Source: Clostridiales bacterium (GTDB taxonomy: Bacteria; Bacillota; Clostridia; Christensenellales; Aristaeellaceae). From it: 64,000 nt of DNA. Below the pieces are notes generated by a model. The model worked only from the letters and a program-made list of their open reading frames with translations, was not told the DNA's origin and searched no databases. The position numbers and the translations under genes are program-made. The DNA is taken from assembly GCA_017569285.1 (NCBI GenBank), contig CP069419.1, positions 1,674,001 through 1,738,000 on the forward strand, read 5' to 3'. Within the stretch, counting starts at the first letter, position 1; the number at the start of each line of letters is the position of its first letter. Shown here in pieces: positions 9,099-16,546 of this stretch.

Positions 9099-10906
9099 TG
9101 GAAAATACGAATAAAAACGTGTCCCTGCCCTTCTTCGGCATACCGCGGATCGCTCCCTACCTGAAGCCTTTCCGCCGGCTGCTGCTGACGATGGTGGTCT
9201 GCGGCCTGCTGGGCTCCGTGATGGACGTCGGCCTGCCGATGCTGCAGCGCTACGCGCTGGACCACTTTATTGCCGGCAATACCCTGGATACCCTGCCGGG
9301 CTATATCACGCTGTTTGTCTGCCTGATCCTGTTTGCGTCCTGCATGAACTTCATTGCCTGCAATGGCGCGATGAAAACGGAGAACCAGGTTAACCGGGAC
9401 CTGCGCGCGGCGGCGTTCAGCCACCTGCAGACGCTGTCCTTCAGCTATTTCAACCAGAACAGCGTCGGCTACATCCATTCCCGGGTCATGAGCGATACCG
9501 GCCGCATCGGCTCCCTGGTTTCCTGGAGCCTCATGGACTGCGTATGGCATTCCACCTACCTCATCGGCTCCCTGGTTGTCATGCTGTCCATCAATGCGCG
9601 CCTGACACTCCTGGTGATGCTGATCCTGCCCCTGATCGTGATCCTTTATTCGCTGTTCCAGGGCAAGCTGATCCGCGCCAACCGGCGCATCCGCGAACTG
9701 AACAGCAAAATCACCGGCGATTTCAACGAGGGAATCACCGGCGCGAAGACCATCAAGACACTGGTAATCGAGGACAAGATGGCCAAGGATTTCCTGGAAG
9801 ACACTGCGGAAATCCGCAAAAAGAGCGTCAGTGCGGCCCGCCTGCGGGGCGCCTTCGCGATCACGATGCACCTGGCGTCCTCCCTGGCCCTGGCGATCGT
9901 CCTGTGGCAGGGCGGCTATATCGCTGCTTCCGAGGTCGGCACCTTCGCCCTGTTCATGAACTATGCCCAGGGCATGATGGAGCCGGTCCGCTGGATTGTG
10001 GACGCGATTTCGGATGTGATCACCACCCAGGTGAACATCGAGCGCCTCACCCGCCTGCTGGGCACGAAGTCCGACGTGACGGATACCCCGGAGGTGGAGG
10101 AAAAGTACGGCGACAGCTTCAACCCGAAGCGGGAGAACTGGGAGCCGATCCGCGGGGACATCGAGTTCAGGGACGTCTCCTTCCGCTATCCGGACGGCGA
10201 CGAGTACGTACTGGAACACTTCAACCTCAGCATTCCCTTTGGCTCCAGCATCGCCATCGTCGGTGAAACCGGCGCCGGCAAGAGCACCCTGGTCAACCTC
10301 GTATGCCGCTTCTTTGAGCCCACGGAGGGCCAGGTGCTGATTGACGGGCGGGACGCCCGGGAACGGAGCCAGCTCTGGCTTCACAGCGCCATCGGCTATG
10401 TGCTGCAGACGCCGCACCTCTTCTCCGGCACTATCCGGGAGAACCTGCTCTACGGCAATCCCAATGCTACGGAAGAGGAAATTGAGCGCGCGCTGAAGCT
10501 CGTATCCGCGGATGAAGTCGTGGCCCGCATGGAAAAGGGCATCGACTCCGACGTCGGTGAGGGCGGCGACCTGCTGTCCACCGGTGAAAAGCAGCTGATC
10601 TCCTTTGCCCGCGCGATCCTGGCGAATCCCCGGATCCTGGTGCTGGATGAAGCCACCGCTTCCGTGGACACCCTGACCGAGCAGAAGATCCAGGCCGCGA
10701 TGGATACCGTCATCAAGGGACGGACCTCCCTGGTTATCGCCCACCGGCTGAGCACGGTGCGCAATGCGGACCTGATCCTCGTCGTCCATAACGGCAAAAT
10801 CGTCGAACAGGGCACCCACGGGGAACTGATCGCGGCGAAAGGATACTACTACCGCCTCTACACGCGGCAGTACGAGGACGAGGCAACAAGCAGTATACTT
10901 GCTTAA
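9098..10906 (+). CDS. ABC exporter half-transporter, subunit 2 (canonical Walker B)
   Basis: Protein of 602 residues with six predicted membrane segments and a C-terminal ATPase domain. Walker A is GETGAGKST near 388. The signature loop is LSTGEKQ near 493 instead of LSGGQ, and Walker B is intact as LVLDEATASVD near 515. The degenerate signature here pairs with the degenerate Walker B of the upstream subunit, so the dimer should have one active and one impaired ATP site. The start ATG overlaps the upstream stop codon by one base, with GGAGGTG just before it, which implies translational coupling and equal amounts of the two subunits. A terminator follows at 10923-10955. Confidence 0.93.
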   Translation: MENTNKNVSLPFFGIPRIAPYLKPFRRLLLTMVVCGLLGSVMDVGLPMLQRYALDHFIAGNTLDTLPGYITLFVCLILFASCMNFIACNGAMKTENQVNRDLRAAAFSHLQTLSFSYFNQNSVGYIHSRVMSDTGRIGSLVSWSLMDCVWHSTYLIGSLVVMLSINARLTLLVMLILPLIVILYSLFQGKLIRANRRIRELNSKITGDFNEGITGAKTIKTLVIEDKMAKDFLEDTAEIRKKSVSAARLRGAFAITMHLASSLALAIVLWQGGYIAASEVGTFALFMNYAQGMMEPVRWIVDAISDVITTQVNIERLTRLLGTKSDVTDTPEVEEKYGDSFNPKRENWEPIRGDIEFRDVSFRYPDGDEYVLEHFNLSIPFGSSIAIVGETGAGKSTLVNLVCRFFEPTEGQVLIDGRDARERSQLWLHSAIGYVLQTPHLFSGTIRENLLYGNPNATEEEIERALKLVSADEVVARMEKGIDSDVGEGGDLLSTGEKQLISFARAILANPRILVLDEATASVDTLTEQKIQAAMDTVIKGRTSLVIAHRLSTVRNADLILVVHNGKIVEQGTHGELIAAKGYYYRLYTRQYEDEATSSILA

Positions 10907-10922
10907 TCAATCATGTTAAAAA

Positions 10923-10955
10923 GGGGAACGGTTTTAACACCGTTCCCTATTTCTG
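10923..10955 (+). terminator. Terminator of the ABC exporter operon
   Basis: GGGAACGG (10924-10931) pairs with CCGTTCCC (10940-10947), followed by a T-rich tract. Confidence 0.8.
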
Positions 10956-11002
10956 TGGAGAGAAGAGAGTTCTTCGTTTCGCTGCCTGCTGGTAAGCGGA
11001 AG

Positions 11003-11141
11003 CCCGGGATGTTTCCTTACAGGACGTTATGAAGCACGCCGGTGCTTGGCGATTGGCGAGCCGGAGGCGAAGACAGAGCTTAGCATCCGCTGCGTGCGGA
11101 ATACAGGCGCGAGCCGTGTCCTGTAAGGGAATTTCCCGGGT
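11003..11141. repeat. Structured intergenic element, copy 2
   Basis: CCCGGGA near 11003 pairs with TCCCGGG near 11135, and CCTTACAGGAC (11015-11025) pairs perfectly with GTCCTGTAAGG (11118-11128). The core, GCGATTGGCGAGC followed by GAAGACAGAGC, matches the element after gap. The outer arms differ between copies while the core is kept, which suggests a folded RNA or a mobile palindromic repeat. Confidence 0.55.
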
Positions 11142-11190
11142 TGGAGCGAACACAAGATTCCCCGGGCAACAAATAATAGGTAACAGTAAA

Positions 11191-11225
11191 AGAGAGAATG
11201 GCTTAAGAACCATTCTCTCTTTTTG
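11191..11225. terminator. Terminator hairpin, probably bidirectional
   Basis: AGAGAGAATGG (11191-11201) pairs with CCATTCTCTCT (11210-11220), followed by TTTTT on the plus strand and preceded by an A-rich run. It lies just past the pncB stop codon on the minus strand. Confidence 0.8.
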
Positions 11226-11235
11226 ATGAATTCAT

Positions 11236-12444
11236 TTAGTTTACCCCAACGTTCTTTTCCCGGTCCAGCCGGAAGGCAACCGAGCGCTTCAGGTATTCCA
11301 GGTACTGGGGATCCCGGCACATGGTCTTCCCGTCCGAGTCGGACAGCTTGGCCACGGCGCGGCCGTTCACCGTCTGTAGCTTGATCACGATGTTCAGCGG
11401 CTCCACGAACGTGTCGTTGGAGCAGAAGGTGCCGATACCGAAGGATACTTTCGCGCGGTCTTTGAAATAGTCGTACAGCGCCTGGGCCCGGTCAAAGTCC
11501 AGGCTGTTGCTGAACAGCAGCAGCTTCGTGCGGGGATCCACGCCGTATTTCCGGTAATGGGCAATGATCTTTTCGCCCCATTCAAACGGATCGCCGCTGT
11601 CATGGCGCACGCCGGTAAAGTTGTTGACCATGGACCGGTTGAAGTCCAGCAGGAACAGGTCCGTCGTGATCGTGTCGGTCAGCGCGGTGCCGTTGTCTCC
11701 GCGGTACTCATCGTACCAGTCCTCCATGGCGTAGTGGTTGGTGTACGCCAGCGGGATGGAGTCGATGCCCTGGTACATCTGCACGAACTCGTGCGCGTAG
11801 GTGCCCACGGGCGTCAGGTTGTACTTCATGGCCAGGTACACGTTGGAGGTGCCGGCGCAGCAGCCGGTTTCCTCGGCCAGCCGGCGCACCACCACATCCA
11901 GCCATTCCCGGCTCAGGCGGCGGCGGCAGCCGAACTCCGCGAAGCGGAAGGTGTACTTCCCGGTTTTGAAATCGTGGACCTTCTCGTCCAGCCGGGCTTC
12001 CGCGCTCTTCAGCAGCTCGGCGTAGTCGTACTTCATCCGGAAGTACACCTCGTTGATGATCTCCAGCAGGAAGATCTCAAACTGCATGGCGGAGAACAGC
12101 GGCCCGGTAACCTTGACGTGGAGCCTTCCGTCGTCGGACAGGGAGGTGGTCACGTAATCCCGGATGGGATGCCACAGTCGCAGGAATTCCACGTAGTCGT
12201 TCTTGATAAACCGGATGGAGCGGAGGTAATCCAGCTCCTCCTTTGTAAAGCGCAGCGTGCACAGGTGGTCGATCTGCGCGTTGATTTCGTCAAACATCTC
12301 CGGGGTAAAGACGATGCCCTCGTTCCGGCAGCGGAAGAAGTACTCGCCGCTCAGGTCGGTGTGCTTGTGGAAAATCACCTGGTTCATATTGAACTTGTAC
12401 AGGTCGGTATCCAGCAGGGAAATGATAATCGGATCAAGCTTCAT
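11236..12444 (-). CDS. pncB: Nicotinate phosphoribosyltransferase
   Basis: Cytoplasmic enzyme of 402 residues. It joins nicotinate to PRPP with ATP help to make nicotinate mononucleotide, the first step of NAD salvage. Family hallmarks are the N-terminal LLDTDLYKFNM, FAEFGCRRR, GTSNVYLA, HEFVQMYQG and GVRHDSGDP. These conserved stretches fit the short bacterial class. It is the last gene of a minus-strand run with nadE and nadD, 22 bp after nadD, so the run covers nicotinate to NAD in three steps. ATG at 12444 is the start. The shared terminator at 11191-11225 ends the transcript. Confidence 0.96.
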   Translation of the reverse strand: MKLDPIIISLLDTDLYKFNMNQVIFHKHTDLSGEYFFRCRNEGIVFTPEMFDEINAQIDHLCTLRFTKEELDYLRSIRFIKNDYVEFLRLWHPIRDYVTTSLSDDGRLHVKVTGPLFSAMQFEIFLLEIINEVYFRMKYDYAELLKSAEARLDEKVHDFKTGKYTFRFAEFGCRRRLSREWLDVVVRRLAEETGCCAGTSNVYLAMKYNLTPVGTYAHEFVQMYQGIDSIPLAYTNHYAMEDWYDEYRGDNGTALTDTITTDLFLLDFNRSMVNNFTGVRHDSGDPFEWGEKIIAHYRKYGVDPRTKLLLFSNSLDFDRAQALYDYFKDRAKVSFGIGTFCSNDTFVEPLNIVIKLQTVNGRAVAKLSDSDGKTMCRDPQYLEYLKRSVAFRLDREKNVGVN

Positions 12445-12466
12445 GTTCGTTTCTCCCAGTTATGGT

Positions 12467-13066
12467 TTATTCTGCCAGGTGCCGGATTTCCGGCGGCAGT
12501 GCCCGGAACCGTTCTTCCGCGTCCTCCGCGTCCCGGATTCGGGAACGCACCGCGGTGGAGGAAATATCCCGCCATGTTCCGGGGATTTCAGGCACCTCAA
12601 TATATTCGGCAAGGCTTTTCAGGACCGGATCGTTTTCGATGATCTCCCGGCAGCTGTCCTGCCCGCGGTCCAGGCACACGATTCCGAATTCCCGGGCGAT
12701 CTCCGGCACGTATTTCCACCCGGAGAATGCCTTCAGGTTGTCGGAGCCGACCAGCAGGGAGGGTTCATACCCTTCCTCCTGCAGGTGGCACAGCGTCACA
12801 TAGGACCGCGGCTGGGTTTCCTGCTCCAGCTCCCATGCGCACACGCGCATCCACGGGCGGGTTTTCGCGAGGGTTTCCAGCATTTCCAGCCGGACCGCGT
12901 CGCTGTATGCCCCGTCCTTCTGCTGGAAGCCGCGGATGTAGGCCGTACGGGAAGGTACAAAGATCACGCCTTCCCGCTCGGTGGCTTTCCGTGAAAAATC
13001 CGCCAGCTCCAGGTGTGCGGTGGTTGGGGGATTGAAGGCGCCGAAGAACGCCAGGACCTTTTTCAT
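12467..13066 (-). CDS. nadD: Nicotinate-nucleotide adenylyltransferase
   Basis: Protein of 199 residues that adenylates nicotinate mononucleotide to deamido-NAD. GAFNPPTTAHLELA at the N-terminus is the nucleotidyltransferase (T/H)xGH-type motif region, with H in TTAH. The C-terminal ISSTAVR is the matching family motif. Its start ATG overlaps the nadE stop codon (ATGA at 13066-13063), so the two are translationally coupled. Length and motifs are typical of NadD. It lies between nadE and pncB, which fixes its pathway role. Confidence 0.92.
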   Translation of the reverse strand: MKKVLAFFGAFNPPTTAHLELADFSRKATEREGVIFVPSRTAYIRGFQQKDGAYSDAVRLEMLETLAKTRPWMRVCAWELEQETQPRSYVTLCHLQEEGYEPSLLVGSDNLKAFSGWKYVPEIAREFGIVCLDRGQDSCREIIENDPVLKSLAEYIEVPEIPGTWRDISSTAVRSRIRDAEDAEERFRALPPEIRHLAE

Positions 13067-13848
13067 GCGTTGTCTCCCGCGCTGAACGGGTTCAGGATCA
13101 CCGGCATCTGACGCTTGTGGCGGTTCGCGTTTTCCCGTTTCCGGATGGCCGCGTCCGTTTCCGCGTTTCCGCAGGAGCCTTCCCGGATGTATTTGTGGAT
13201 GTCGGCGTATTTCAGGCCCATCTTCTCCTCGTCACTGCAGCCGGAGAGCCCGTCCGTGGGCGTTTTCTCCACCAGCTCGCGGGGGATTTCCGGCATGGTC
13301 CGGCCGACCTCCACCACTTCCACGCTGGTCAGCGCGCCGAGCATGGCAAAATCGCAGGAGGTATCCCCGTCCTTGGTGCAGTAGCCAACGGTCGCTTCGC
13401 TGAGGTTGCCGGTTCCGGCCAGCCGTGCGCCCAGCGCCTGGGCAATATACCGCAGCACGGTCATCCGGATCCGCGGGCCGACGTTGATGTCGCTCTCCCG
13501 GCTCTGCGGAATCGCGAATCCGGCATCCGGCGCAGCGGGGCCGGCCTGGTCGGTCGCCTCCCGCAGGGCGGTGTGGATCGCGCCGATGTTCACGGTGCGG
13601 GTCCGGATACCCAGCGCCTCACATACCCGCCGGCTGTCGGCGATGTCCTTCTGCTCCCCGTCGGGCAGCATCACGCCGTATACGTTTTCCGGGCCCAGGG
13701 CGCGGGCGGCGATCGCGGCGGTTACGGTGGAATCCTTACCGCCGGAGATGCCGACAACAACCTTGCTGAAGCCCTGCTTTGCGGCCAGGCTGCGGACCTC
13801 CGCGACCAGGCCGTCCCGGGCTTTTTCAGGATCAAACGGATAGATCAT
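13063..13848 (-). CDS. nadE: NAD synthetase, ammonia-dependent type
   Basis: Protein of 261 residues that amidates deamido-NAD to NAD using ATP. GISGGKDST near residue 33 is the PP-loop that binds ATP. The later GTGNLSEATVGYCTKDGD is the usual substrate-binding segment. No glutaminase (nitrilase) domain precedes it, so it should use ammonia or an external amidotransferase. It follows the yacL-like gene by 19 bp with GGAGG before its ATG, and overlaps nadD by four bases. Confidence 0.95.
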   Translation of the reverse strand: MIYPFDPEKARDGLVAEVRSLAAKQGFSKVVVGISGGKDSTVTAAIAARALGPENVYGVMLPDGEQKDIADSRRVCEALGIRTRTVNIGAIHTALREATDQAGPAAPDAGFAIPQSRESDINVGPRIRMTVLRYIAQALGARLAGTGNLSEATVGYCTKDGDTSCDFAMLGALTSVEVVEVGRTMPEIPRELVEKTPTDGLSGCSDEEKMGLKYADIHKYIREGSCGNAETDAAIRKRENANRHKRQMPVILNPFSAGDNA

Positions 13849-13867
13849 ATGGTTCCTCCATGGGCTT

Positions 13868-14959
13868 TTATTTCAGCTTTGCGAAGACCATCCGGCCGGC
13901 GGAGGTCTGCCGCACCGCGGTTACGGTGATGTCGGCCTCTTCGCCGATACGGGCTTTCCCGTCCTCAATTACGATCATGGTCCCGTCGTTCATATACGCG
14001 ACACCCTGTCCGGCTTCCCGGCCTTCCTTCGTGATGCGGACGGTCAGCTCCATACCGGCGGCAACGGCCGGGCGGAGCGCTTCGGTCAGCGCGTTCACGT
14101 TCAGCGTCCGGATGCCGCTCACCGCGGCGGCCTTCTGCAGGTTGTAGTCGGTGGTGATCACGGTGCCGCCGCAGTCGCGGGCGGCCCGCAGCAGCTTCAC
14201 GTCCACGTCGGTCGTGGTTTCGTCATCGCTGTCGCTGATGTTCAGCAGGTTCTCTTCCTGCAGGGAGGCCAGCATGTCCAGTCCGCGGCGTCCCCGCTCG
14301 CGGGTGCTCTCGTCGGAAGAATCCGCCAGCTTCCGCACCTCGTCAATCACGTACTGGGGCAGCACGATCTCGCCCTCGATAAAGCCGGTTTTCAGCACCG
14401 GCAGGATCCGGCCGTCGATCACCGCGCTGGTGTCGATGAACTTCCGCGCGGCATAGCCGTGGCGGGTAATCTTCCGCTTTTCGCGCACGCCGGACAGGCG
14501 GGTGATCATCATGCCGAACTCCCGGCTGCGGCGTTTTCCGATGCTGTAGCCCAGCCAGCCGAGCACCACGTACAGGATGGCGCTCAGCGCCGTTCCGGCA
14601 ACGCCGGTCCCGGCGTTCGGAATCACCTGGCGCAGCAGCGCTGCGATGATCAGGCCCAGGATCAGGCCGGTCACCGCGCTGATCAGCTGGTTCAGCGGCA
14701 TCTTGTCAATCTGCCGCTGCATCTGGCTGGACAGCCGGGTAAACCGCATCAGGATCCGCGTGCTGAAAATCAGCATGATCAGGCCGCCGATCAGGCCCAT
14801 GCCGGCGTAGCCGGCTACGGGAATCCAGGCCGGAATGCTCGTGTTCGGATTGGCCAGCTGGAACAGCTGGAACACCAGCTGGAATACCGCCAGGCCGATG
14901 CCGATGCCCATCAGCACCAGCAGGATACGGAGCAGCCGCTCCAGTCCCTTTGAACGCAT
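13868..14959 (-). CDS. yacL: Membrane-anchored PIN/TRAM domain protein (YacL family)
   Basis: Protein of 363 residues. Four hydrophobic membrane segments occupy roughly residues 8-150. A PIN domain follows, with FIDTSAVIDGRI near residue 175, an RGRRGLD region and a late VITTDYNLQ; these supply the acidic residues of a nuclease-like site. A C-terminal TRAM domain covers about the last 60 residues (GMELTVRI to GRMVFAKL). The radA-yacL order matches the radA neighbourhood of Bacillus subtilis, although disA, which sits between them there, is absent here. The target RNA or DNA is unknown. ATG at 14959 follows GAGGTGATC. Confidence 0.9.
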   Translation of the reverse strand: MRSKGLERLLRILLVLMGIGIGLAVFQLVFQLFQLANPNTSIPAWIPVAGYAGMGLIGGLIMLIFSTRILMRFTRLSSQMQRQIDKMPLNQLISAVTGLILGLIIAALLRQVIPNAGTGVAGTALSAILYVVLGWLGYSIGKRRSREFGMMITRLSGVREKRKITRHGYAARKFIDTSAVIDGRILPVLKTGFIEGEIVLPQYVIDEVRKLADSSDESTRERGRRGLDMLASLQEENLLNISDSDDETTTDVDVKLLRAARDCGGTVITTDYNLQKAAAVSGIRTLNVNALTEALRPAVAAGMELTVRITKEGREAGQGVAYMNDGTMIVIEDGKARIGEEADITVTAVRQTSAGRMVFAKLK

Positions 14960-15021
14960 AAACGATCACCTCAAAATTTTCATGAATTCCGAAGGTCGGG
15001 CGCTGTCGCGCGCGGTGCGCG

Positions 15022-15041
15022 GGAGCCATGACGATGGCTCC
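15022..15041. repeat. GC-rich hairpin between radA and yacL
   Basis: GGAGCCAT (15022-15029) and ATGGCTCC (15034-15041) form a perfect stem with loop GACG. It is flanked by direct repeats of GCGGTGCGCG. A shorter hairpin, TCTGACAAT/ATTGTCAGA (15080-15100), overlaps the radA stop. Neither has a clear T-tract, so they may be processing or attenuation sites rather than full terminators. Confidence 0.5.
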
Positions 15042-15095
15042 GCGGTGCGCGTGCGAATCCTTACGGAAAGCCCACTGTTTCTGACAATGGAATTG

Positions 15096-16469
15096 TCAGA
15101 ATATTATACTGAGTGCCTGCGCCACGGTATCCACCCCGATCACCTTCACGCCTTCCGGCGCGTGGATCCGCTGGGCGTTGGCCCGCGGAACGATCAGTGT
15201 GGAGAAGCCCAGCCGCGCGCATTCGGAAACCCGCCGCTCGCACTGGGGTACCGTGCGGACTTCCCCGGCCAGCCCGACCTCGCCCATCACGGCGATGTCC
15301 GGCCCCACGGGTTTGTCCTTCAGGCTGGAAGCCACGGCCACGCACAGGGCGAGGTCCGCCGCGGGCTCGCTCAGCTCCAGACCGCCGGCCACGTTGATAT
15401 ATACATCCTGGTTGTACGTCCGCTGGGAGGCGCGCTTTTCCAGCACGGCCAGCAGCAGCGCCACGCGCCCACCGTCCGCGCCGTTCACGGCCCGCCGGGG
15501 CGTTCCGAAGAACGTCGGGCTGGTCAGCGCCTGCACGTCGCACAGCAGCGGCCGGGATCCTTCCACGCCGCAGAATACGACGCTGCCGCTGGCGCCTTTG
15601 GCGCGGTGGCTCAGCAGCTCCTCGCTCGGGTTATCTACAATCTGCATGCCCGTACCGGTCATGCGGAACACGCCCAGCTCGTTCACGGAGCCGAAGCGGT
15701 TCTTCACGGCCCGCAGCAGGCGGTAATCCTGCTGGCGGTCGCCTTCAAAGTATAGCACAACATCCACCATATGTTCCAGGATCCGCGGGCCGGCGATGGC
15801 GCCGTCCTTGGTCACATGGCCGACCAGGAACACGCTGGTGCCGGTTTCCTTGCACAGGCGCATGATCAGGCTGGTGCATTCGCGGATCTGGCTGACGCTG
15901 CCGGGGGCGGAGGTCATCTCCGGCCGGTACATGGTCTGGATGGAATCAACTACGGCGACGTCCGGCTGGATATCCCGGATCTTTTCCTCCACGGCGTCCA
16001 GTGCGTTTTCCGCCAGCACGTAGAGGTCGCTTTCCACCCCCAGCCGCCGGGCGCGCAGCTTGATCTGCCGCGCGGATTCTTCGCCGGAGATGTACATCAC
16101 CCGTTTCCCGTCCCGGGCCAGGTGGTCGCAGGCCTGCAGCAGCAGGGTGCTCTTTCCGATGCCCGGGTCGCCGCCGATCAGGATCAGCCCGCCCTCGACG
16201 ATGCCGCCGCCCAGTACCCGGTCCAGCTCACTGATGCCGGTGCTGCACCGCAGGGCGGTATCCTCGGGGATGTCCTTCAGGGGCATGGCTTTCGCGCCGG
16301 TGCCGGGGCGCTGGTTGGCGGCGATTTTTCCGCCGGCTTTTTCCGGCGCGGCGGCAATCACGCTTTCCTCCAGAGTGTTCCACGCCCCGCAGCCCGGGCA
16401 GCGCCCGACCCAGCGCGGCGTTTCATATCCGCACGCGCCGCAGGTGAAAATCGTCCTGGCCTTCGGCAT
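15096..16469 (-). CDS. radA: DNA repair protein RadA (Sms)
   Basis: Protein of 457 residues that promotes branch migration of recombination intermediates with RecA. The order of parts is typical: a four-cysteine zinc finger (CGACGYETPRWVGRCPGC, residues about 10-27), a RecA-like ATPase with GGDPGIGKST near 97, the RadA-specific KNRFG motif near 255, and a C-terminal Lon-protease-like domain. ATG at 16469 is preferred because GAGGGGG precedes it and the zinc finger then begins normally; a longer frame from 16577 would run through the upstream terminator hairpin. It is the first gene of the radA-yacL-nadE-nadD-pncB run. Confidence 0.96.
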   Translation of the reverse strand: MPKARTIFTCGACGYETPRWVGRCPGCGAWNTLEESVIAAAPEKAGGKIAANQRPGTGAKAMPLKDIPEDTALRCSTGISELDRVLGGGIVEGGLILIGGDPGIGKSTLLLQACDHLARDGKRVMYISGEESARQIKLRARRLGVESDLYVLAENALDAVEEKIRDIQPDVAVVDSIQTMYRPEMTSAPGSVSQIRECTSLIMRLCKETGTSVFLVGHVTKDGAIAGPRILEHMVDVVLYFEGDRQQDYRLLRAVKNRFGSVNELGVFRMTGTGMQIVDNPSEELLSHRAKGASGSVVFCGVEGSRPLLCDVQALTSPTFFGTPRRAVNGADGGRVALLLAVLEKRASQRTYNQDVYINVAGGLELSEPAADLALCVAVASSLKDKPVGPDIAVMGEVGLAGEVRTVPQCERRVSECARLGFSTLIVPRANAQRIHAPEGVKVIGVDTVAQALSIIF

Positions 16470-16493
16470 GCTGGTTCCCCCTCTTTTCGCAAA

Positions 16494-16521
16494 CAGGGCG
16501 GAGCGTTGCGGCTCCGCCCTG
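16494..16521 (-). terminator. Hairpin terminator of the SH3-repeat gene
   Basis: CAGGGCGGAGC (16494-16504) pairs with GCTCCGCCCTG (16511-16521). It lies between the stop of the SH3-repeat gene and the radA start. The T-tract on the minus strand is weak (TTTGCG). Confidence 0.6.
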
Positions 16522-16546
16522 GGTATTTGTCCGGATACAGGTCCGA

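Larger units (their letters stand above)
10907..11235. other. Intergenic region after the ABC exporter
   Basis: This 329-bp gap holds two terminator hairpins (10923-10955 and 11191-11225) and, between them, a structured element of about 145 bp (11003-11141). No protein-coding frame is convincing. Confidence 0.6.

Noticed and set aside
15001-15065. tRNA-like gene between radA and yacL
   Set aside because: The sequence forms a GC-rich hairpin, but no cloverleaf or GGTTCRANYCC T-loop can be drawn.
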